Source: Acanthochlamys bracteata
Taxonomy: Eukaryota; Streptophyta; Magnoliopsida; Pandanales; Velloziaceae
Assembly (NCBI GenBank): GCA_019914995.1
Contig: CM034136.1
Location: 7,265,787-7,329,786 of the forward strand
Reading direction: 5' to 3'
Length of the DNA: 64,000 nucleotides
The notes below the pieces were generated by a model, which saw only the letters and a list, made by a program, of their open reading frames with translations, was not told where the DNA came from and did no database searches. Each line of letters begins with the position of its first letter. Within the stretch, counting starts at the first letter, position 1. The position numbers and the translations under genes were made by a program. This document shows positions 35,396 to 47,480 of this stretch, piece by piece.

Positions 35396-36771
35396 ATGGC
35401 TTCAAGAATCTCACCATTTATTTTCATCTTCATTCTCTCTCTGCTATTCATTCAAACCTATGCTCATGGCGGCGGCGGCAACGACGACGACGGCAAAGAC
35501 AGCGGGGATAGCGGCTCTGTGGACTTGCGTTCTAAAGGATTGGTCGCAGTTAAAGTATACTGCTTAATAATCTTGCTCGTTGCAACGTTCGCCGGAGGCA
35601 TTTCGCCCTACTTCTTAAAATGGAACGACAGTTTTCTTCTTCTTGGAACACAGTTCGCTGCCGGCGTATTTCTCGCTACAGCGATTATTCATTTCCTTGC
35701 TGATGCCAACAGCACGTTTCAAGATCTCACTAGTAAAGATTACCCATTCGCTTTCATGCTTGCTTGCGTTGGGTACTTGTTGACGATGTTCGGGGACTGC
35801 GTGATTGCTGCGGTGATGAGCAGGACGGCATCAGCGAAGGAATCGAGAATTGCTGAGATCGAGAATGATCGCCTAAGCCATGAAGCTTACGGTGATCAAC
35901 AACAACAACAACAGCAAGCTGTATATATGAGTAAAGAAGCTGTTGAAACTGGAGCTGGAGCTGGAATGGAAGCAGAGATCACGCAACCGGTGTTCATGAG
36001 GACGACGACGGTGGGCGATACTATACTGCTTATTTTTGCCCTTTGCTTTCATTCTATTTTCGAAGGGATCGCCATTGGTGTTGCAGGTAATAAAGCTTCT
36101 CTTTCACTCGCTGTGTGTGTTATATATTAGGTTTTTATCTATCAGTTTAACTCTGAAAGTTCTCAAAAGTACTTATCTCTTCGAAGATTCATATGGGGAA
36201 ACAAATTAATACTCTTGTAAGATTTTATGCATACTAAAAAGATCATACTCCAATATAGATTGTTCATGAATTAATTAATCTATATGGTGTGCTAGGGTTA
36301 TTCTGAAAACACGCAAAATCTCAAATTTAATAGGAGACAAAATTTTTCTTAATCTTTTATTTGAAATATATTCAAATAGGTTCAAAATCGGAAGCATGGA
36401 GAAACCTATGGACAATTGGGTTGCACAAAATATTTGCAGCAATTGCAATGGGCATAGCACTACTGAGAATGTTGCCAAAGAGACCGTTCCTAATGACCGC
36501 CGTTTACTCGTTAGCGTTCGCCGTCTCGAGCCCAATCGGAGTTGGAATAGGGATAGCAATAGATGCAACGACACAAGGGAAAGTTGCAGATTGGATTTAC
36601 GCTATCTCCATGGGAATCGCTACCGGAGTTTTCGTCTACGTCGCCATTAATCACCTCATTGCTAAAGGGTTTAAACCTCAAAGACCGTCTTCCTTTGACA
36701 CTCCCTTCTTCAAGTTCTTTGCCGTGCTCCTTGGTGTTGCAGTGATTGCAGTTGTCATGATTTGGGACTAA
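35396..36771 (+). CDS. ZIP-family divalent metal transporter (ZIP2/ZIP11-like)
   Basis: Two exons, 35396-36086 and 36380-36771, give 360 residues; the 293-bp intron is GT-AG and phase 1. ZIP proteins import Zn, Mn or Fe into the cytosol. An N-terminal signal peptide (residues 1-23, ending QTYA before HGGGG) is followed by eight hydrophobic segments. Segment IV carries [10 protein letters not shown] (from residue 219) and segment V carries [15 protein letters not shown]; both are metal-pore motifs. The [13 protein letters not shown] opening and the [20 protein letters not shown] end match the Arabidopsis ZIP2/ZIP11 branch. The variable cytosolic loop (about residues 140-205) lacks the usual His-rich motif and instead has a seven-Gln run after SHEAYGD. 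Its promoter and first exon were partly copied 2 kb downstream. Confidence 0.94.
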
Positions 36772-37305
36772 TTAATTAACAAACATCGAGTATTGCTGTA
36801 AATTATTGTAGCGCGCGTGTGAAGTATGGCTTGATGAAAATTTTCTGTAAATTAATCAGACGGAATATTTCGATAGAAATAATACAAAATTTGTATGTAC
36901 GTCAAGAAATGATTATATGTGATCGATTTTTTTGTGTGTGTGTGAATAAACTGCTGCAAATGAATGTTATTTCCCTTCCTTGTCAATCATGTAAAAAATC
37001 CACAAAGCTTTGTTCTCCAACAGTGATCGAGATTTGCTCAGGTGTTCTGTGATCTTGAACAGGATAGTTTAATTTTCTCAAGTTCCGTAATAATAAAATT
37101 TCTATGCGACGTTGATGAACAACATAACGAAGAAGGGGATCCCCCTAACACTAGAGTTGCTTAGTTTATTTCTGAATTTCCTCACTACAGCGATATTAAA
37201 ATTCAAGTTATGCACTATTACAGTATTCAAATTCGTCAAAATTTTATATTATGATTTAAAAAAAAGATTACTTGTACCGAAAAGATAGTTTTATTTAATT
37301 ACAGA

Positions 37306-37645
37306 CATATGAAAAATATCAAAGTGGACATGCAAAGAAAGAACTTGTTGAATTTTTTACAAGCTTTGTTTAGCATACACACAAGAACCAAATTTGTAGT
37401 ACAACTCTCTACAAGGTCAGACTTGTACTGCATGCAAATTTACCAGATTAAACAAATTAAAAATTTTAACCAGATCAATGTGCTTCGCTTCGCAAATAAC
37501 AAGAACAACATGAACCAATTTTTTTGCAGCTTCGATGGCTTCCAGCTATAGTCTCTCCATTTATTTTCATCTTCATTCTCGCTCATTCAAACCTATATTC
37601 TTGCTCGTTGCAACGTTCGTCGGAGGTATTTCAATCGCCCTACTT
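37306..37645 (+). pseudogene. Broken partial duplicate of the ZIP promoter and exon 1
   Basis: The region matches 35.1-35.6 kb in order. It shares cagacttgtactgcatgcaa and attaaacaaattaaaaattt, then the leader, then cgatggcttc, tttattttcatcttcattct and tcattcaaacctat. It then jumps past about 110 bases to cttgctcgttgcaacgttcg, after which homology ends. An in-frame stop and the deletion make it non-functional. Confidence 0.85.
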
Positions 37646-38165
37646 AACAAAATTGAAGTGAACAAAAATTTGGAAGATAGTTAGAATTTTTGCTAATAAT
37701 ACTTCTAAAGATGGAACGAGAGTTTTCTGTAAATCACACTAACTTTCCAATAGCTAGAAATGTTAGAACAATTTCCATCTATCAAGAAAGCTCATTTGCA
37801 ACTTGATGTGGTTTTCCATTGTTGCCTTGATCGCAAAGGATCGATTTGAACGCCATGTCAAATTAAAGTTAACCATATATACATGAACAAACAAAAGCGA
37901 TCAATATCAATCAGTCCTTCAATCACTCCAGAAAATTAAGCTAAAATCAAATTCTTGCTTAATTTGCAGATTTAAAAATGTATATAATCCCAAGTCCGGC
38001 GTTCCGTATCCGTTCGTCAAATCTTACAAACAAGTTCCCTTCGTCTTCGTCTTCGCTAAATATACAATACTGTACTACTTAATTTATTAAAAGATTCAGA
38101 CATGGTAAGTACTGCTGATTAACAAATAATGCATTTCAGAGAATGGTAGAACAATGATGTAGAGG

Positions 38166-38575
38166 CTGTGTCAACTGCATTGCTTCAAGTGCACTACACT
38201 GGGCAATCCACGGAGTGTACCGATCGGATTTCAAGATCTTGCCTCTATATCCGTTCAACTACACCAGCACCACTCCGGCGAACAACACGCTTGTTAGTAA
38301 CGTGACGAGGTCTTGGTGCTGCAGCATATATAACACTCGCATTGAACTTGTACTGCAGGACACTTCCCTACACCTGCATCCGCACGGGTCAACTTCTTTG
38401 TGGTCGGACATGGTATCGGAACTACCCATCCATCGAAGAATCCATCAAAGTTTAATTTAGTCGATGAGGAACACCATCGGAGTACCTCCTGGCGGTTGGG
38501 TTGCTATGATCAGGTTCTTTGCTGAGAATCCAAGTGAATTAATTTGGTGTAAGTTTGATCAAAAGCTCACGCGGA
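38166..38575 (+). pseudogene. Laccase (multicopper oxidase) exon relic
   Basis: Frame-shifted remnants of a plant laccase follow each other: STALLQVHYTG, PLYPFNYTSTTPANNTLVSN, IELVLQDTS, a LHLHPHG copper-site segment, PSKFNLVDE, NTIGVPPGGWVAMIRF. Laccases oxidise monolignols in the cell wall. Several indels separate the blocks, and the rest of the gene is absent. It lies directly after the broken ZIP copy, so this interval collects duplicated debris. Confidence 0.85.
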
Positions 38576-39338
38576 TTAGATGAAATCGGTACTACTGAGT
38601 TAGACGGATGGCGGACAGAAAATGACCCTGCTGTGCTCAAAGGAGAAATTCCGAATCATAAGCTTCAGCCACCGCCGGTCGACCTCTTGAAATGTACAGA
38701 AAACATGGAGTTTTGGCTTTTTCTTTTTTAATTTATATTGATTGACTAGATTGGCAAGCATGAAAGAAAGCTTTTGACAAAAAGGCCAGCTTTGGAAATG
38801 AAGTTTTTGGTTGATGATGAATAAATAAACATGTTCCAAAAAAGAAAGTGATAAACATGTTCTAAACAGTACCAATTTGTTGGAAAATTGACATGAAATG
38901 CCTGTAAAATAAGGTAGGGAAGTAGCTGAAGAGGAAAATCGACAACTGCTGCAAACGAGAAGTTTAGCTTGTGCTCAAAGGGGCATTGTTGAATGAATGC
39001 GAAACCACACCATCCTGGATAGCGAAAATACTTTCTTAAAATGTAAGTGCATAGTGAGATTTGACTATTAACCAAAGTATTCTTCCGTAAAACCGACAAA
39101 CAGTACCAAATTCATCATCGCATATCTATGGTAAATACATCGTGTCGATTCGGCGCTAGGCAGAATCCAAAACAGAACACTATACCATAGTACTCAGTTG
39201 TATACACTTAAACATGGTTAAACTGGCTCCAGGGAAGTCCCTAACGTACTGAGCTTGATTGTTGGAGATCTCTATCTATTAAATGCTAGTGCAAGTTAAA
39301 TAGGGCTTGAAGGGGTTAGCATCAACATGTAAGAAACA

Positions 39339-41583
39339 CTACACCATAAGCGATGCATCCACTTCTGTGCTCCTATTATCCAGCCACCTAGAACTCACAC
39401 GATATTTACAAACAGGACAAGTGCCTTGTTGACGCAACCATGGGTCGATACAATTTGAATGGAACTGCAACAACAAAATCAAAACAGCAACTCAGTTTGG
39501 CATTTGGAAAATTAACTATACAATTTCGAAATTCTGTTTGCGACAATCATTGAAATGATGAGATGGTAAACCTGATGCAAGCACGGTAAGCTTCTCACAA
39601 GTTCCCCTACACCAACTTGCTCCAAGCAAACACTGCATGTTAGTTCATCTTCGGAGCCCTTTAGATTTCCATCAGAGCTGGATGTGATTTTCTGTTTCTT
39701 CTAAAGAGAAAAGATGACCCAAGTGAGATGAAGAAGCTTGAAAAAGCATCCTTTATCACTCAGTAATATAATAAAAAATGGAACAACTAGCATTGCATGT
39801 AAAATCCAAGAGCATTAACAAATTCTACAATCCAGCCAAAGCACCAAAGAGTAATAAAATCTCCTTGGAATTTTACCAAGATGTCCATTACTACATTCTG
39901 ATGGGCTTGGAGTCTGACAAAGAAGTACCAAGTCTTCTCTTTCTAAGTCAGTAAGATGATATGCAAGGGCTGTGAAATAAAAAAGCTACAAAGACTTTCA
40001 AGACACAAATAGTTTCAGGGACAACTCATCTTTTCCTCTACGGCCAGGTTACTTATCTTTTATGGTAAATGTTGTTCTAGCATATGATAGGGAGTCACAG
40101 ATGAAATTCCAAGTACCTCTACATTTAAGGAGCATCAAAACATGACTCCTAGGGAACAGAAACTAGACACTGTCAATTTTAGAAAGCACAGAGTCCTCTA
40201 AAAGTAGTTTGTTTAGTAAAACTAGAATAAAAAGATCCATCCGGAAGGCATAATACAAATAGTGAAAGTTTTACATGTTAGATACTACTGAAGTCCAGAC
40301 CACCCAATTATAGTTAAGAGTCAAAATCTAGTCTCTGTTACCAAATCCAACTAGACACAACATAGCTGTCTCAGATTCTCAAAAATTCATTGGACAAGAC
40401 CGTTGGATACTACCTCAGACATAGTTGCAAGAGAAGATGAAGACGAAGATGCCAGTCCTTGATGCAAAGACGGCTCGCTGCTGTGAAAAGAAGCAAGATC
40501 AGAGATTCAAACAAGACTGCTAGGATTTTCATTAAAATAGATCCTCTAACATGACGAACCCCAAAATGAAAATGGTTGTAATATTCAAAAATAGTGAGCA
40601 AAACAGTTAAGTCAGAGTCCCAGTCCAGCAAGTCCCTAGTATCATACTTGCCTTAGCTGATCAGACGAGGAACCCTTTTGTAGTTGCACCTTATATTTGT
40701 GTACAGGAAGAGCATTAATCTCCTCCTCAGTCATTGAAGGAACCTCAGTATTGTTATCATAGTCCAAAGCTCTCAATGCATCATAGTCTGCATATGTTAC
40801 AATGAACATCTCATGCTGTAATCTAAGAGATACAGATTGGACGCACTTCAGATAAGCTTAATTACCTAACTCATCAAATTCCCGGTCAAGCAGCGCAAGC
40901 TGGAGCCTTAAGCCCTGCAACCGCCCCCTTGTTGCTAAGGCTATGGAGGGAGGTACATGCAGCCGCACCTCTGTGTGCCCAAACAACCCGCTGGCGGCAG
41001 CGGTATGGGCTTGTGCTTGCAGCTGCTGACACGTAGCGTACATCCTGAGGCTTGTTGCCATCAAGAACACTCCTAAAACCAGCCAAAGCTAAGAACCAAA
41101 GCACATACACACATTCACAACAACAAATTAGCTGAAATTTCCGAAATGATCTTAACAAAAGCAACAAAGTTGGCAAAGATTTAAGTCTTTCTTCCACACA
41201 TACCAAAAAATTCGGCGACATTTGATGAGAATTCAAAATCATGAACAGAAAAAGCACTACAAGACCCAAAAAGAAGCAATCTTTAGATTCAAATTTCAAC
41301 AAAATCCATAAAACGAACTTTAAATCCATTGATTACCTGTAATAAGAAAAGCCATGGAATTGGAATTGGGTCGAACACCGGCATGCATGCGCTGATCATT
41401 AACATCAAAACAGAAAATACAAAATCACTAAAAACAAATCGAAATTAGAAAAGAAAATGCTCAATAGAAATTAAAATAAAATAAAAAATAAAGAGCAAGA
41501 CATACTAAGGCACGCCTTTCTGGTATGAAATCTGTGAAGCCAGTCTCGATATCTCCACGGCTACCACGGAACACAAAGCTCAT
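39339..41583 (-). CDS. SDIR1: SDIR1-like membrane RING-H2 E3 ubiquitin ligase
   Basis: The protein has 288 residues in eight exons: 41506-41583, 41337-41391, 41204-41256, 40866-41088, 40652-40787, 40414-40480, 39572-39700 and 39339-39464. SDIR1 is an ER-membrane E3 that promotes ABA signalling and drought/salt tolerance. The signature start MSFVFRGSRGDIETGF is present, followed by two hydrophobic segments (about residues 40-82, FLFMILNSHQMSPNF and LVLGVFLMATSLRMYATCQ). RLHVPPSIALATRGRLQGLR follows. The C3H2C3 RING uses C226, C229, C244, H246, H249, C252, C263 and C266. Intron 5 must use a GC donor (AAG|GCAAGT) to keep frame; a GT four bases on would shift it. Other introns are GT-AG. A (GA)9 tract lies in the leader. 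Length is slightly above Arabidopsis SDIR1 (273), mostly because of the Ser-rich linker. Confidence 0.95.
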
Positions 41584-41661
41584 GGCTTCAAATTAAATCG
41601 AACAGATTCTGAAGAAGAATTCTTGAAATGGAAATTAACCCCAAAATGAAATCGAATCTTT

Positions 41662-41679
41662 GAGAGAGAGAGAGAGAGA
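41662..41679. repeat. GA microsatellite in the SDIR1 leader
   Basis: Eighteen bases of uninterrupted GA lie about 80 bases upstream of the SDIR1 start codon; CT-rich on the transcribed strand. Confidence 0.85.
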
Positions 41680-42939
41680 AATCCAAGATGGTAAGTTTGG
41701 GGAAGAACAAAATATTCTTGGCGTCAGAGGATTTACGGACAGAGAACTACAAGCCGATATTTCTCCGGTTTTCCAGACCAGTGAAAAAAATAAACACGAG
41801 TTGTTTTTTATCAGACCTCTAATATAAATATGTTCATTATTGAGTCCTCATAACTTCTCAATTGAAGAAATGAGACCAATAAAGCTAAATATTTAGTTTA
41901 ACAGCCTGGTTATGAAAACTAAAGGCAGACGAGGGGACTCTTGGTAATTTAGTACAGGGTTCTAGATGCACGAAGATAGCGTAGCGCATTTTTAGTTATG
42001 CTTGGAAATCAAATTTTCCGTTAAAGTTGAGCTCCAAAGAAATTTTATATTTGTTATTTACTGAAAATTTATTTTTAGTATCTTAGTTTTAAACTCCACT
42101 TTTTATACTTAAAATTAAAAATTTTTATTTCAATAAAATATAAATAAAGAAATTAAATCATTCATGTTGGGTATATTTAATTCGTATAAAGTGAATTTCA
42201 TAAATTAAATTTAATAAAACTAATTTAAATAAAAAATTAATATAAAAATTAATTTCAGAATCAAAATTTAACAAAAACTAAATTCGTGTAATTGCAACAT
42301 ACATTTTTTGTAATTCATATTAGGTAACTCATTTTTTAAGCAAAGTAAACAAGCTTTTATGAATAAGCCCCTGCGTATACGGTATATCACACAGGAGAAA
42401 TAGACCGGTGAAAGTTGACGGTTGGGTATTAGAGAGGTTATGTAGTAATAATGGGAACACAAGATGAGGTAAATTGCATAAAGCTTGCCTATTTGACTAG
42501 CAAATGATGCATAACAAATTACTAGATAACTTCAGTACAAGCCTTTATCAATATTTGCATAAGGGTCAAATTCAGATTCATAGATAAATTTCGAATAAGT
42601 CTATATAATAATTATTTTTTTAAATAAATAATTTATAATATTTTAAAAATTAATATTATTCTTTTAGGTAAATATTAAATTTATATTTTAAAAAATTCTT
42701 AAAATAAATACTTTTTTTTATTGAAAACACTTTCCAACATCTCTTAGATTTGTTACTACAGAAAAGAAAAAGTGAACAAAATTTTTCTGAGGCCTGTTAA
42801 TATGATCGACATCTTCTTACAAGCAAGAAATATCCTCAAATCCTAAGTTGTTATGTTTACTTCCCTATTTATTACATACGTTAACCACAGAAATAAAGAC
42901 AGTAGGATATGAAGTCAAGTGAATTATGTCTTACATCGT
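41680..42939. other. Intergenic, AT-rich repeats
   Basis: SDIR1 promoter comes first. A family B-like A/T block follows at 42160-42290 (tatatttaattcgtataaag). A family A-like block lies at 42597-42755 and ends cactttccaacatctc. No gene. Confidence 0.45.
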
Positions 42940-43151
42940 TGCACGAGAACAGGATTGGGAAAGCAGTACCTATGAGTGCCACCGCAGCTGCTCCAGCAAT
43001 AAGGTAATTGGCGCCCTCGCTGAGACATCCCCAGACGCTGAGACAGCTACGTGCCTTGAAGGTGCTCGAGTCCTTCAACAAAAAAGGGCATTGCAGCTTG
43101 GTTTCGCTGGCTGAATAATATCGCTGTTGAGATGGGAGTCACAGAAGCCAT
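42940..43151 (-). pseudogene. First exon of a plastid-targeted membrane protein, frame-broken
   Basis: On the minus strand MASVTPISTAILFSQRNQAA starts a transit-peptide-like sequence, then GANYLIAGAAAVALIGTAFP gives a membrane segment. I associate this combination with a plastid protein that normally continues into a DnaJ-type CxxC zinc motif (from memory of the family, not provable here). The two parts are in different frames: VAVSASGDVSA lies in one, GANYLIAG in another. No zinc-motif exon is found downstream, where the DNA turns A/T-only. Most likely a relic. Confidence 0.5.
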
Positions 43152-46100
43152 ATGGTATCTCTTCCCACTGCTGATTGCAGTAGACAAAACAAGCTTTTAG
43201 ATGGATAAGAGGACCCATGCCAACCGATAGTATTGAGTACAAAGATCTGATTTGTGCTATGTGGATAAGGGCAGATGAAGTGCTTCCAATCATACATCAG
43301 TATGCAGTCCGACTAGTTTTGGCAGTTGAACCTCAGGGGTTTAAGCTCCCCGTTCCAATCCAATGAAAGCAGCTACAAGATCCTCATGAATTCTTCAACA
43401 AAGACTCTCATGTACAAAACTGGAGTTGATTCATATAAACAACATCTCATAATGTGAATCTAGATTTCTAAAATCTTCTGCTAGACTGCAAAACTCAAGT
43501 TAAGAAAAATGAAAGCAGCCAGATTGAGAGCAAACAAATAAAAAGGTGTCTAATGGCTTGCAGCTACGACCTGCAATAAGTTCAAAAGTAAAATAGATGA
43601 CTGACATCAAGCTTTAACTGGGAGTTGATACTTTGAAATCGGTAGAACTTTGGATGCAATCATGCAAGCTTTCTCAGTTCAAATCTGAAAAATTGAGCCT
43701 TATAGTGAAAGAGCCGCAGATTTTTTACAACTCAGACAACTTCAATAGGTTTTGACTACCTGCAAAGTAAAAACATCAGCTAAAGCAATTTCACTCTCTA
43801 TTCTAAGAACGTAGACATATATTGCTAAACACAAATTAGAACTTTCCGCAGTTATTAGAAGATACCATAACAATGATAAGTTACCAAGTAAAGAGTATGA
43901 AGTCAAGATGTTACAGACTAAGTCCACCTTCTCTTAACGCAGGCGAACCACCGCTCGAGTGTTTCCTGGCAAAGAAAGCTCATGAAAAGGTAAACCAGAG
44001 CTCATCCAAAAGTGATTATAAGGTTAAAAAATTATATCGTGTAAAACTAAAATCTAAAAGCTAAAGAAAACAAAATTCAGTAATCTGATAACTCATGAAG
44101 TTCATAACAGAGAGCAACAAGAGAAATCCAACTTCATTGACCCAAAAATATGCAATACTGAAGAATAGATGGCAAGGTAAACATACCTGATAAAAATACC
44201 AGCAACAAATAAAAAATCACTAATGACGCTAAGTTTTGATGGCAGGCAAGTTGCTTTCGGATCACAGTTGTAGCCTTTTGAAGGACATTACCAGTCACTA
44301 AGGGAAAGATGGTAATTGAAAAGAAAATATAGATATCCACCACTTGGTTCTTTGATGTCCAACCCAAAAAAAAGTGGTGGGTAAGACATTCCAACATCAT
44401 AAAATTTCACTATTAATAAATGCTTTCTCAGTGTAAGAGATGCTTTCCACAATATTAGTAGCTAGTTTACTTTGCTTTATCAATAAATAGTTGTTGACAT
44501 TGTAGACACTTCCATTACTTTCATTACTTGTATCAACCTTATAGCAAAAAGGCAAGATCAAAAGACATGCCTCATCAGCAACAAGCAAACCGTTCACGAT
44601 CCTGACGAATGTCAAAGGTCTTTTCTTTGTGCATCTCTGTATCTTGTAGACTTTTAACAATAGAAAGTACAACTCAAGGTTAAAAGAAGTACGATGAAAG
44701 AGGACAATTCTTTGGATAACTTGAAACACTGCTAATTAGTCGAGCAGCTTCTACAGAGACAAACCAAAACTCCTTAAGACTTTCTTGACCAAGAGCTTTA
44801 AAAGTATACTAACAAAACCACCAGGTTTCACACAAAAGCACAATTGATGCCCTAATTGATCCAAAAGCTTTTCCAGCAAGTCATCATATAAATCCCAAAT
44901 CTTTCCTTGCAAAACATTTAATTTGAATGCACAAGACGAGAAACTAATAAGATGCATGTATCATCATCAACTAGAGACACAAAATCTCACATTACAATCA
45001 TTACACAAAAAGATCAACTGTGAAGAGCTTGTAAAAGCATTCCACTAGATATAATAGCTGCATAACCACATGTCTATAAGGTATTAACTTGCAAATTGAA
45101 ATAATGTCACAGCACAAAAAATATGAAGAAAAATGTTAACCACATAGTTCAATCGCAAACCCAGATATTTAGTCAGTATGATGAAAAAGTCAAATGCAGA
45201 TAACCAGCAACAAATCCCTGACACATGGAAATGATATCACTATCTAATTCGAACAAAGACTATGCAACCAAACTTTGCTTTGTTGCAAGGCAGGATGACT
45301 ATTTCCAAGATGACATGGACTCTCTCTATTTAAAAGACAATAATTGAGGTTCAAAAGCAACTCATGCAAATTGCAAAACATAATTGACAACTTTAAGTAA
45401 AAAAATCTAGATTTCATGCTTCAATGCATAAATATGACAATGATGATAATGAGTGAAACATTAAAACACGAACACAGAATTTAAAATTAATAGAAAGAAT
45501 GACATAAGCATAGATAAGGGGAGGATGAGAGGATTACAATCTTATCATATGCACATATTTGAATTATGAAAGTTCCACCTGGTGACCTTAACTGGAATAG
45601 GTGGCTCTATAATCTGACAGAAATCATGTGTACCCTGTAAAGAAACAAAGTCACTATCAGAGTCCCAAATAAATGATTGTAGTTGTTTCTTCACTTTCTT
45701 GTTCTTGCACATAGGAGTTAGACATCAACATAAACAGATTTTAGCAACAGCAATTTTTGGGTATAAATGTAAAACAATTAATATGCAATTGCTGATCCTA
45801 TGTAATCTGGATGTGATGTCAGGATGCTTCAATAAATACTCACTGACAGAAGCCAAAGAATCTGAGTATATATGCTTACACCCACAACACTGGCATTAGA
45901 ACAATACCAAGTTCCAAAATGGCAAAATGATGATTGTAAACATGAGCAAAAGCAAGCTTTCTAAATCTCGCATACTCGGTGTTACCAACCATTCTTGTTA
46001 AACAAGTAGAACTACGCATATAACAACACATCTGTCTAAAGCTTTGTACAAAATGGCATTGCCACATTAGGCCCACAACCGTGATAATTTTCTACAGCTG

Positions 46101-46331
46101 CTTCAGAACTCTGCACTAGTTAAGACAACAAACATTGCTGTAACAGCGATAGAAGGAAATGTGCAAATCCTGTCCTATGAATTTCCTATTTACAGCAGAA
46201 CTAATCAACCATCCACTCTTCTAACAAGTGGTTAGCCAAAAGAAGAAACTAGTACTAAACAAGAAATCAAATTGAAAACTTCTTCAATATAGAAAGAGTC
46301 AATCTTTTGTCTATTCTGCACCCATTACCAT
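43152..46331. other. Gene-free or unresolved stretch
   Basis: Base composition is less AT-extreme than its neighbours. There are several exon-like frames on the minus strand with plausible borders, for example 45582-45629 (GTHDFCQIIEPPIPVK between TTTACAG and GTCACC) and 44240-44300. I could not join them or recognise a family. It could be a multi-exon gene, its relic, or 3' sequence of the RDUF gene. Confidence 0.35.
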
Positions 46332-47480
46332 CTAGTAACCCAAACCATGGAGCCCTTCAGAGCCATTATCTACTCCCAAGGTGCTACTGCTGCCGCTGCT
46401 GCTCCAACGCCTCCTTCCACTCACTGCTGCAATCTGTGAGCTCGGGCCACTCACTGGTCCCCTGAAGCACCCACAGAATAAGGACAAGAAGCCCCTCACA
46501 GCACGATGGAATCGTCCACTCTCCCTCAGCCGCTGCCGACGCAGTTCTGATCCCACCGAGTTCCATGAAATCCTTCTAGGCGCACTAAACCCGCCACCAT
46601 CCATCTCTGTATAAACAGCTGGCAATTCCCTCTCCCCACCAGGTCTTCGCCCACCCGCATACCTCCCAACTGCAAATCCACCACCCGGCAACCTCCATAT
46701 CGTCAGAGCCATTGTGTCATCCACATCAGCAGCTGGTGTTTGAAGCATCGATGGCGATGTTGACGAACTATTATTCCCGTCAGGTAGTTGTTTGCGGCAA
46801 ACTGGGCAGGAATTCCTCAAATTGAGCCAAGGAACAATGCAGTCTTTATGGTAGACATGGTTACAAGGCATCTCACGAGCTGGAGAGTTGAGCTCAAAAG
46901 GTTCCATACAGACAGCACAGTGGGCTTCAGCACTTACATGGCGCTCCGTGATGAAGATCTCCGGCATCGATTCGATGGCCGATTTCGGCGCCGGAGGAGG
47001 GATATTTTGGGAAGATGGCGGGGTAGTTTCCGAAATTTGTTGCAACAGTTGATCAATACCTGAAGACAGAAGGAAATCGGAGACGGTGGATGGCAGCGGC
47101 CGTAGACCAGAACCAGCACCATCATCATAGTACAGATCGAACGAAGAAGAAGAACTAGGTATAAACTCAGTGCTGAAGTGTCGATCGCCGGGAAGGAGAA
47201 AGACGGGATTGAAAGGGGAAGAGTGGTTACGATAGTGTGGCCGACCACGGCGGCGGAGACGGTCTGATGGACGATGAAAATAAGGCAGCGGCGGCGGAGG
47301 CGGTATAGGAGTAGGAGACGAGATCTGTTCGATGAACCCTCCACTGCAGTCAGGACAAACAATGGGCTCCGCCGTCAACGGCCTGACGAAACCTGAACAA
47401 CGGTAACACCAGTACGATGGCGGCGGTGATGGTGGCGCTGGCGATAGCGGAGAAGAGATTGACTGCGGTGATGATCCCAT
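46332..47480 (-). CDS. RDUF-type RING-H2 E3 ubiquitin ligase
   Basis: A single 382-codon frame. Three domains mark the RDUF1/RDUF2 family. The first is an N-terminal zinc ribbon, YWCYRCSGFVRP then CPDCSGGFIEQ (residues 23-52). The second is a C3H2C3 RING, CAVCMEPFELNSPAREMPC then NHVYHKDCIVPWL and CPVC (about 188-228). The third is a DUF1117 block, TIWRLPGGGFAVGRYAGGRR and ELPAVYTEMDGG (about 263-300). Family members ubiquitinate substrates in ABA and drought responses and some immune responses. The linkers are Pro- and Ser-rich. The C-terminal Arg/Ser-rich tail is usual. No intron, as in relatives. The upstream 350 bases hold six AACGG cores. Confidence 0.94.
   Translation of the reverse strand: MGSSPQSISSPLSPAPPSPPPSYWCYRCSGFVRPLTAEPIVCPDCSGGFIEQISSPTPIPPPPPLPYFHRPSDRLRRRGRPHYRNHSSPFNPVFLLPGDRHFSTEFIPSSSSSFDLYYDDGAGSGLRPLPSTVSDFLLSSGIDQLLQQISETTPPSSQNIPPPAPKSAIESMPEIFITERHVSAEAHCAVCMEPFELNSPAREMPCNHVYHKDCIVPWLNLRNSCPVCRKQLPDGNNSSSTSPSMLQTPAADVDDTMALTIWRLPGGGFAVGRYAGGRRPGGERELPAVYTEMDGGGFSAPRRISWNSVGSELRRQRLRESGRFHRAVRGFLSLFCGCFRGPVSGPSSQIAAVSGRRRWSSSGSSSTLGVDNGSEGLHGLGY

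Noticed and set aside
44397..44729. 110-codon minus-strand frame
   Set aside because: No recognisable family and no way to join it to neighbours; kept only as part of the unresolved stretch.
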